A stretch of DNA of 15,866 nucleotides from Parafilimonas sp. GTDB lineage: Bacteria; Bacteroidota; Bacteroidia; Chitinophagales; Chitinophagaceae. The translations under genes were made by a program, and so were the position numbers. Location of the stretch: assembly GCA_025927795.1 (NCBI GenBank), contig JAICKT010000047.1, forward strand, positions 1 through 15,866, given 5' to 3'. The notes under the pieces were generated by a model, which did no database searches, had not been told where the DNA came from, and saw only the letters and a list, made by a program, of their open reading frames with translations. Of the stretch, positions 1-6,005 are shown one piece after another (the stretch's first letter is position 1; every line of letters starts with the position of its first letter).

Positions 1-1029
1 CAGCATATAAAAGACAGAGACCTCGGCTATAATAAAAACAATTTAATCTACATGGATTTGCAGGGCAACATGAAAGACCATTTCAGCGAAATAAAAAATA
101 GTCTTATTGCAACAGGTTATGTAGAAAATGCAGCAATGAGTTTGCATGATGCATTGCATGTTTACAGTTACAGTGATGGATTTAGTTGGGAAGGTAAAAA
201 TCCAAATACTCATTTGCCTGTTCATTCAAATGGTGTAAGCGCTGAATATATTTCTACTATGCATATAAAATTAATTGATGGCAGAGATTTTTACCAGGGC
301 ACTGGTGATAGCGATAATGTTATCATCAACGAGAGTATGGCGAAGTTGATGGGTAAAGAAGGAAAACCTGGAAGTATAATCACTGCAGGAAAGTATAAGC
401 TATCTATAGTTGGCATTATAAAAGATTTTATTTACAATGATGTGTATGGGCAAAGTGCACCACTTGTTTTATTCAATGGCAGCCGTTCAGCAACAGTAAT
501 GGCAGTGCGTTTTAAACCAAATGTAAATTTATCACAAGCACTGCAGAAAACAGAAGCTGTAATGAAGTCAGAAAACCCGGGTTTTCCGTTTGAATACAGG
601 TTTGCTGATAAAGATTTTGATGCAATGTTTTCTTCTGAAACACTCATTGGCAAATTAGCCGGCGTGTTTGCTGTGCTTGCCATTTTTATTTCTTGTCTTG
701 GTTTATTCGGATTAGCCGCATACACTGCTGAACGCCGTACAAAAGAAATTGGTATTCGCAAAGTACTCGGCGCTTCTGTTGCAGGATTAACAGGAATGCT
801 GGCAAAAGAATTTTTACAATTGGTTACTGTTTCATGCATTATTGCTTTTCCGGTTGCATGGTGGTTTATGAACAATTGGTTGCAGGATTATGCTTATCGC
901 ACAACACTCCAATGGTGGATGTTTGCAATTGCAGGCTTAAGTGCTTTATTAATTGCATTAATAACAGTAAGTTTTCAGGCAATAAAAGCAGCAATCGCAA
1001 ACCCTGTGAAGAGCTTGAGAACGGAATAA
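1..1029 (+). CDS. ABC transporter permease 1, FtsX/MacB type, 5'-truncated by the window edge
   Basis: This is the C-terminal part of a double-module FtsX-like permease, an inner-membrane subunit that couples ATP hydrolysis by a partner ATPase to movements in its periplasmic domains. The reading frame is open from base 1. Its first residues (LGYNKNNLIY) match those just after TM5 in permease 2 (LGYDRDNLIY), so about 450 residues lie upstream and the ATG at 52 is an internal methionine. Visible parts are the second periplasmic domain (GRDF near base 286, VGIIKDF near base 410), TM6 (about 660-715, SCLGLFGLA), the coupling motif KEIGIRKVLGA (about 742-774), TM7 (about 815-870), a WWMF motif at the start of TM8 (about 912), and the tail ANPVKSLRTE. 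It groups with permeases 2 and 5 by its W-x-G-K-x-P and RFAD segments. The family assignment is firm. The substrate is unknown. Confidence 0.93.
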   Translation, partial: QHIKDRDLGYNKNNLIYMDLQGNMKDHFSEIKNSLIATGYVENAAMSLHDALHVYSYSDGFSWEGKNPNTHLPVHSNGVSAEYISTMHIKLIDGRDFYQGTGDSDNVIINESMAKLMGKEGKPGSIITAGKYKLSIVGIIKDFIYNDVYGQSAPLVLFNGSRSATVMAVRFKPNVNLSQALQKTEAVMKSENPGFPFEYRFADKDFDAMFSSETLIGKLAGVFAVLAIFISCLGLFGLAAYTAERRTKEIGIRKVLGASVAGLTGMLAKEFLQLVTVSCIIAFPVAWWFMNNWLQDYAYRTTLQWWMFAIAGLSALLIALITVSFQAIKAAIANPVKSLRTE

Positions 1030-1085
1030 ATGATATAAAATATTGTCTTAACCTAACCGCTAACAATATTTATGATATAAAATTT
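1030..1085. repeat. Spacer 1-2: flanking 12-bp direct repeat, AT-rich inverted repeat, degenerate 7-base phasing
   Basis: The bases ATGATATAAAAT occur at 1030-1041 and again at 1072-1083, exactly 42 bases (six 7-base steps) apart. Between them, AAATATTGT (1038-1046) and ACAATATTT (1063-1071) form a perfect 9-bp inverted repeat around a 16-base loop. Cut into sevens from 1030, unit 1 equals unit 7, unit 2 resembles unit 8 (AAAATAT, AAAATTT), and units 4 and 5 are ACCTAAC and CGCTAAC. The stem has only one G/C pair, so it is unlikely to be a strong terminator. Confidence 0.55.
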
Positions 1086-1092
1086 TTAATGC

Positions 1093-3471
1093 ATGTTCAA
1101 AAGTTATCTCAAAACAGCATGGCGAAACATTATTCGCAGTAAAGGTTTTTCCGTTATTAATATTATGGGGTTGGCGTTGGGCTTAGCCTGCAGTTTAATA
1201 ATTATGCTTTGGGTGAATGATGAAAAAAGTGTTGATGCATTTCATAAAAACAAAAACTATTTATACCAGGTTTATGAGCGCAATTATTTTGATGGTAAGA
1301 TTGATGCAGGTTATTCAACACAAGGTTTGTTAGCCGATGAATTAAAACGGGTAGTTCCTGAAGTTCAGTATGCAAGCGGATTTGAGTCAGTGGCGCCTCC
1401 GGGAAGCAGCAGCACATTTGAAACGGGAGAAAAAATTGCAAAGATGAATGGCATGTTTGCAAGTGAAGATTTTTTAAAGATGTTCACTTATTCTTTGTTG
1501 CAGGGAAGTACAGCAACAGCATTAAACGAACCGGGCAGTATTGCCTTATCAAAACACATGGCTGAATATTTTTTTGGCAATGCTGAAAATGCGATGAATA
1601 AAACAATCCGTTTTGAAAACAATGAAGATTTGAAAGTAACGGCTGTGTTTGATAATGTACCTGCAAACTCATCACAGCAATTTGATTTTTTAAGAACATG
1701 GGGCGATTTTATAAAACAAAATGATTGGGTGCATAACTGGGGTAACACAGATCCGCAAACATTTATACAATTAAAACCCGGCGCCGATGCAGCGAAAGTG
1801 CAGGCAAAAATCAAAGACTTTATTTATAATTACAGGCAAAAAGATAAAAGCTTTATAATGGAGCTGGCGTTGCAGCCTTATGCAGAAAGATATCTTCATT
1901 CAAATTTTAAACATGGTTATTTAAGCGGCGGAAGAATTGAGTATGTAAATCTTTTCAGCATTATTGCTGTTTTTATTTTACTGATTGCCTGCATCAACTT
2001 TATGAATCTTGCAACAGCACGTTCTGCAAAACGTGCAAAAGAAGTGGGCATAAGAAAAGTGGTTGGCGCATTGCGTTCAACATTAATCGCTCAGTTTGTT
2101 GGTGAAGCTGTGTTGCTTACTTTTCTATCTATCATTATTGCAATTATCATTACAGCATTGGCATTGCCTGCGTTTAATCAGCTTACAGGTAAACAATTAT
2201 CCTTGCCATTTAATCAACCAACATTTTGGTTAACCATTCTTGGTTTAATATTAATAACTGGATTTGTTGCGGGCAGTTATCCTGCATTATTCTTATCATC
2301 ACTAAAACCTGTTCGCGTTTTAAAAGGCAGTTTAAAATTTAGCTGGGGCGCATCATTCTTCAGAAAAGCATTGGTTGTATTTCAATTTGCCATGAGTGTG
2401 TTTTTAATTATTGCGATGATAGTGGTGTATAAACAACTCAACTATATTCAAACAAAAAATTTGGGTTACGATCGCGACAATCTTATTTATATTCCAATTG
2501 AAGGCGACCTTGTAAAAAATTATGAAGCATTTAAACAGGAAGCATTATCCAACACAGATATTGTAAATGTTTCCAAGATGCGCAACTCTCCCACTGCTAT
2601 TTTTCATCACACCGGAGATATTTACTGGCCGGGTAAAGATCCAAACTTAACTATATCGTTTGCTGATGGTGTTGTTGGTTATGATTTTGTAAAGACGATG
2701 AACCTGCAATTGCAGGCTGGCCGCGACTTTTCAAAAGATTATGGAACCGATTCTGCAGCATTTTTATTAAACGAAACAGCGGTTAAAAAAATAGGCTTGA
2801 ATGATCCAATCGGAAAAACAATAACATGGGGAAGACATGAAGGACAAATTATCGGTGTGATGAAAGATTTTCATTTCAACTCATTGCACGAAACTATTGA
2901 GCCATTAATTATGCGATTAGATGAGAATTGGACATGGGGAACAATTTTGGTGCGCATCAAAGCAGGTAAAACAAAAGAATCAATTGCTTCATTACAAAAA
3001 ATTTGCAAACAGGTAAACCCAAAATTTCCATTCACTTATCAATTCTCAGATCTTGAATATGCAAAACTGTATGAAAGCGAAGCAGTGGTAAGTAAACTAT
3101 CAAACATATTTGCATTTCTTGCCATTTTTATTTCCTGTCTTGGTTTATTTGGATTAGCAACATTTACTGCAGAGCAACGCACAAAAGAAATTGGTGTACG
3201 AAAAGTATTGGGTGCATCATCAACAAATATTGTAAGATTATTATCAGCAAATTTTTTAAAGCCAATCATACTTGCATTCTTAATTGCGTTTCCTGCTGCA
3301 TGGTATGCAATGAATAACTGGTTACAGAATTATGCTTACAAAATCAGCATTGAGTGGTGGATGTTTGCTTTGGCAGGTTTACTTACAATTTGTATTGCAT
3401 TTATCACAGTAAGTTATCAAAGCATACAAGCAGCAGTTGCAAACCCAGTAAAGAGTTTGAGAATGGAATAA
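1093..3471 (+). CDS. ABC transporter permease 2, double-module FtsX/MacB type (792 aa)
   Basis: This is a complete integral-membrane permease. The N-terminus MFKSYLKTAWRNIIRSKG is basic and amphipathic and leads into TM1 (about residues 20-42), an uncleaved anchor. A periplasmic MacB-like domain follows (about 45-283), containing FGNAENAMNKTI. The first FtsX block has TM2 (about 285-310), the coupling motif KEVGIRKVVGA (about 316-326), TM3 (333-357) and TM4 (378-400), and ends in KPVRVLKG. TM5 (423-446) leads to the second periplasmic domain, with AGRDFSKDYGTDS near 544 and GVMKDFHF near 587. The second FtsX block has TM6 (668-691), KEIGVRKVLGA (about 697-707), TM7 (723-743), WWMF and TM8 (755-776); the tail is ANPVKSLRME. 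The length is normal for the Bacteroidota family. The ATG at 1093 gives the N-terminus shared by the paralogues; the ATG at 1089 is out of frame. No ATPase is adjacent, so the partner and substrate are unknown. Confidence 0.95.
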   Translation: MFKSYLKTAWRNIIRSKGFSVINIMGLALGLACSLIIMLWVNDEKSVDAFHKNKNYLYQVYERNYFDGKIDAGYSTQGLLADELKRVVPEVQYASGFESVAPPGSSSTFETGEKIAKMNGMFASEDFLKMFTYSLLQGSTATALNEPGSIALSKHMAEYFFGNAENAMNKTIRFENNEDLKVTAVFDNVPANSSQQFDFLRTWGDFIKQNDWVHNWGNTDPQTFIQLKPGADAAKVQAKIKDFIYNYRQKDKSFIMELALQPYAERYLHSNFKHGYLSGGRIEYVNLFSIIAVFILLIACINFMNLATARSAKRAKEVGIRKVVGALRSTLIAQFVGEAVLLTFLSIIIAIIITALALPAFNQLTGKQLSLPFNQPTFWLTILGLILITGFVAGSYPALFLSSLKPVRVLKGSLKFSWGASFFRKALVVFQFAMSVFLIIAMIVVYKQLNYIQTKNLGYDRDNLIYIPIEGDLVKNYEAFKQEALSNTDIVNVSKMRNSPTAIFHHTGDIYWPGKDPNLTISFADGVVGYDFVKTMNLQLQAGRDFSKDYGTDSAAFLLNETAVKKIGLNDPIGKTITWGRHEGQIIGVMKDFHFNSLHETIEPLIMRLDENWTWGTILVRIKAGKTKESIASLQKICKQVNPKFPFTYQFSDLEYAKLYESEAVVSKLSNIFAFLAIFISCLGLFGLATFTAEQRTKEIGVRKVLGASSTNIVRLLSANFLKPIILAFLIAFPAAWYAMNNWLQNYAYKISIEWWMFALAGLLTICIAFITVSYQSIQAAVANPVKSLRME

Positions 3472-3475
3472 TGAA

Positions 3476-3503
3476 CGTGAATCATCAATCGTGAAACATG
3501 AAG
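3476..3503. repeat. Four tandem 7-base units, CGTGAAW family, after permease 2
   Basis: Starting four bases after the stop codon, four units lie in strict register: CGTGAAT, CATCAAT, CGTGAAA and CATGAAG. The first base is always C, and the third and fifth to sixth are always T and AA. The same family appears after permeases 3 (a single clear unit), 4 and 6. The 7-base period is not a multiple of three, and no reading frame needs it. Confidence 0.8.
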
Positions 3504-3504
3504 A

Positions 3505-3539
3505 AAAAACTTAGAGCCTAAAACATAGAACTTAAAACT
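3505..3539. repeat. Five tandem 7-base units, TARAACT family, before permease 3
   Basis: After a single extra base at 3504, five units run in register: AAAAACT, TAGAGCC, TAAAACA, TAGAACT and TAAAACT. The block ends six bases before the ATG of permease 3, so it covers the region where a ribosome would bind. It has no G-rich Shine-Dalgarno element. With the block at 3476-3503, almost the whole 74-base spacer is made of 7-base units. Confidence 0.8.
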
Positions 3540-3545
3540 TCTTTT

Positions 3546-5945
3546 ATGTTTAAAAATTATTTCATCACGGCGTGGCGCAATCTTTCAAGAAACAAAGTAT
3601 TTACGCTGTTAAACATATCTGGGCTTGCCATCGGTGTTACTGTGTGTTTATTTATGAGTGTGTGGCTGCAACGCGAATTAAGTTTTGATAATTTTCATCC
3701 CAATGGAAATTCTATTTTCAGAATATCAAATACATTTAAAAGCGAAAGTGAATCTTTCTCGCAAGCACCCAGCGGACCTGCATTTGGTGCGCAGTTACCG
3801 AAACTTTTACCATCTGTAAAATCTGCCTGCCGCATTTTCAATGATGTGAATAAAATTAAATATGGCAATAACCAGTTTATTGAATCAAATGTAATTTCTG
3901 TTGATTCAAATTTCTTTAGCTTCTTCGGTTTCAAATTAAAAAAAGGAAATGCAAAGCAATGCCTGCAATCACAAAACAATATTGTGATTACACAAAATAT
4001 GGCGAAGAAATATTTTGGTAATGAAAATGCAATAGGTAAAACATTGATGCTGGATGATAAAAATCTTTTTACCGTTTCTGCTGTTGCAGAAAATGCACCC
4101 GTGAATTCACAAATACAATTTGATTTTGTATTGCCGGTTTCTTTTAAAAGAAATCAACTGTTGAACGATTACAAATTTGACATGGACAATTTTTGGGTAG
4201 GTGGCTGGCCATTAACTTATGTTCAACTTGCTAACGCATCCAACTGGAAAAAAGCTGAAACTGATATCAATAAAATTGCTGCAAAATATTCTGAGAAAAA
4301 CTGGAAGGAAAACAAAATGTCTTATCATTATTTTTTACAGCCATTAAAAGATATTCATCTAAAATCAAACCTTCGTTACGATAATCAAAATAATGGCAGT
4401 CTTGCACGGGTAAACATTTTTGCTGTTGTTGGAATTATTGTTCTGTTACTTGCCTGCATAAATTATATCAATCTTACAACTGCCGGTGCTATTAAAAGAG
4501 CAAAAGAAACTTCTGTTAGAAAAGTTATTGGCGCCAAAAGAAATCAACTCATCAAACAATTTTTTACGGAGACACTTATTATTTCTGCAGTTGCAGTTTT
4601 AACAGGCGTTACATTATTTAAATTATTGCTTCCCTCCTTTTCACAATGGCTTGAGCAGGTTTATATTTTCAATCTTGACCTAAAAAATATTTCTTACATC
4701 GTTGGCTTTATCATACTCATTGCAATTATTTCAGGCATTTATCCATCGTTTATACTTTCTTCTTTTAAACCTGCTCTCGCATTAAAAGGAAATTTTACGC
4801 ATAGTTTAAAAGGGAATTTCATAAGAAAAACATTAGTAGTTGTTCAGTTTTCAATAACCATTGCGCTGGTGGCTTCTCTCATTATTATCTCAAAACAAAT
4901 GAGCTTCATCAGCAGCAAATCGCTTGGTTTTGATAGCCGTGCAGTGATTGACATAAATTTTTATGGAGATAATAATGTAACGGATAAATATGGCGCTATA
5001 AGAAATGAATTATTGTCAAGTCCATATATTTTAAATGTTAGTAAGCACAACGCAAATGTTGTTGGTGGAGTTGGTAATGGATGGACAACTACACAAGACA
5101 TTAACGGTAACGAAATATCAACCAGTTCTTACGCCATGAGTGTTGATGAAAATTATTTTGATACGTATGGAATGCAACTTGCTGCCGGAAGATTTTTTTC
5201 AAAAGACTTTCCAACCGATTCAACAAAAGCAATTATTGTGAATGAAGCGGCTGTAAACACTTTTGGATGGAAGACGCCTGAAAACGCAATAGGTAAACGA
5301 TTTGATACCGGCGTAAATGCACAATATGTTATTGGTGTGGTGAAAGATTTCAATTTTGAAGCATTGCATAAGCCCGTTGAAGCAATGCGCATAACGTATG
5401 CAAAACAAGGTTCAGAAATTTCTTTAAAGGTTGATGCAAGGCATATTGATGCAGCGCTGAATCATATAAAGAAAACATGGAAATCAATGGTGCCTGATGT
5501 TCCGCTGCAATATTCTTTTATTGACGAGCGCATAAAAGAACAATATAACAACGAACAAAAAATGCAGCGTGTGTTTTATGTGTTTGCGGGTTTATCACTC
5601 ATCATTGCATGTCTTGGTTTATTTGGTCTTTCCATATTTGTAGTTGAAAGAAAAATTAAAGAAATAGGTATTCGCAAAGTGCTTGGTGCAAATGTGCCTG
5701 GCATAGTTGTATTGCTTTCAAAAGATTTTGCTGTGCTTGTTGCAATTGCCGTTTTAATTGCTACTCCGCTTTCGTGGTATTTTATGAATAACTGGTTAAA
5801 CGATTTTGCATATAGAATAAATATTGAATGGTGGATGTTTGCTGTTGCAGGAGTAATTGCTTTGTTGATAGCATTGATAACGGTAAGTATAAAATCTGTA
5901 AAAGCAGCCATTGCAAACCCGGTGAAGAGTTTGAGAACGGAATGA
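3546..5945 (+). CDS. ABC transporter permease 3, double-module FtsX/MacB type (799 aa)
   Basis: This is a complete permease beginning MFKNYFITAWRNLSRNK. TM1 is at about residues 20-42 and the first periplasmic domain at about 45-287, with YFGNENAIGKTLMLDD. The first FtsX block has TM2 (about 289-312) and then TM3 and TM4, ending in KPALALKG. TM5 is at about 428-450. The second periplasmic domain carries VDENYFDTYGMQL, AAGRFFSKDFPTDS and GVVKDFNFEAL. The second FtsX block has TM6 (677-700), KEIGIRKVLGA (about 705-715), TM7 (728-748), EWWMF and TM8 (763-783), then ANPVKSLRTE and a TGA stop. One oddity is that the first coupling motif reads KETSVRKVIGA (residues 320-330), with T-S in place of the usual [IV]-G. 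By its VDExYF segment it groups with permeases 4 and 7. Its ATG lies 74 bases after permease 2, within a spacer made of 7-base repeats. The substrate is unknown. Confidence 0.95.
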   Translation: MFKNYFITAWRNLSRNKVFTLLNISGLAIGVTVCLFMSVWLQRELSFDNFHPNGNSIFRISNTFKSESESFSQAPSGPAFGAQLPKLLPSVKSACRIFNDVNKIKYGNNQFIESNVISVDSNFFSFFGFKLKKGNAKQCLQSQNNIVITQNMAKKYFGNENAIGKTLMLDDKNLFTVSAVAENAPVNSQIQFDFVLPVSFKRNQLLNDYKFDMDNFWVGGWPLTYVQLANASNWKKAETDINKIAAKYSEKNWKENKMSYHYFLQPLKDIHLKSNLRYDNQNNGSLARVNIFAVVGIIVLLLACINYINLTTAGAIKRAKETSVRKVIGAKRNQLIKQFFTETLIISAVAVLTGVTLFKLLLPSFSQWLEQVYIFNLDLKNISYIVGFIILIAIISGIYPSFILSSFKPALALKGNFTHSLKGNFIRKTLVVVQFSITIALVASLIIISKQMSFISSKSLGFDSRAVIDINFYGDNNVTDKYGAIRNELLSSPYILNVSKHNANVVGGVGNGWTTTQDINGNEISTSSYAMSVDENYFDTYGMQLAAGRFFSKDFPTDSTKAIIVNEAAVNTFGWKTPENAIGKRFDTGVNAQYVIGVVKDFNFEALHKPVEAMRITYAKQGSEISLKVDARHIDAALNHIKKTWKSMVPDVPLQYSFIDERIKEQYNNEQKMQRVFYVFAGLSLIIACLGLFGLSIFVVERKIKEIGIRKVLGANVPGIVVLLSKDFAVLVAIAVLIATPLSWYFMNNWLNDFAYRINIEWWMFAVAGVIALLIALITVSIKSVKAAIANPVKSLRTE

Positions 5946-5949
5946 AAAA

Positions 5950-5999
5950 CGTGAATGTGAATATAAATCAGACATCATTAAATCAGACATCATTAATCA
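5950..5999. repeat. Spacer 3-4: 7-base units with a perfect 15-bp tandem duplication
   Basis: The block starts with CGTGAAT (5950-5956) and GTGAATA, then TAAATCA (5964-5970), GACATCA, one extra T, TAAATCA, GACATCA and TTAATCA (5993-5999). Seen another way, AATCAGACATCATTA is repeated exactly at 5966-5980 and 5981-5995. It ends six bases before the ATG of permease 4. Confidence 0.8.
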
Positions 6000-6005
6000 T
6001 GTTCT

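Noticed and set aside
52..54. ATG at 52 as the start of permease 1
   Set aside because: The frame is open to base 1 and the residues before this methionine align with the segment after TM5 in permease 2, so the gene begins outside the window.
432..875. A 147-residue open frame on the minus strand, with similar antisense frames at 3039-3269, 5576-5911, 7970-8224, 12973-13167 and 15434-15823
   Set aside because: They all lie opposite the same conserved C-terminal FtsX region, and their resemblance (for example PNTLRMPISF) is the reverse reading of the KEIGIRKVLGA codons. They look alike only because the sense genes are paralogues.
1038..1090. Intrinsic terminator between permeases 1 and 2
   Set aside because: The stem is only 9 bp with a single G/C pair, the loop is long, and the T run does not directly follow the stem.
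834..1142. A plus-strand open frame bridging permeases 1 and 2, with similar ones at 5828-6013 and 13237-13431
   Set aside because: These are out-of-frame readings of the conserved TM8 region that run into the spacers; they have no family resemblance of their own and overlap strongly supported genes.
3476..3539. CRISPR-like array in the spacers
   Set aside because: The units are 7 bases long, contiguous and degenerate, with no unique spacers of 25-40 bases and no cas genes.
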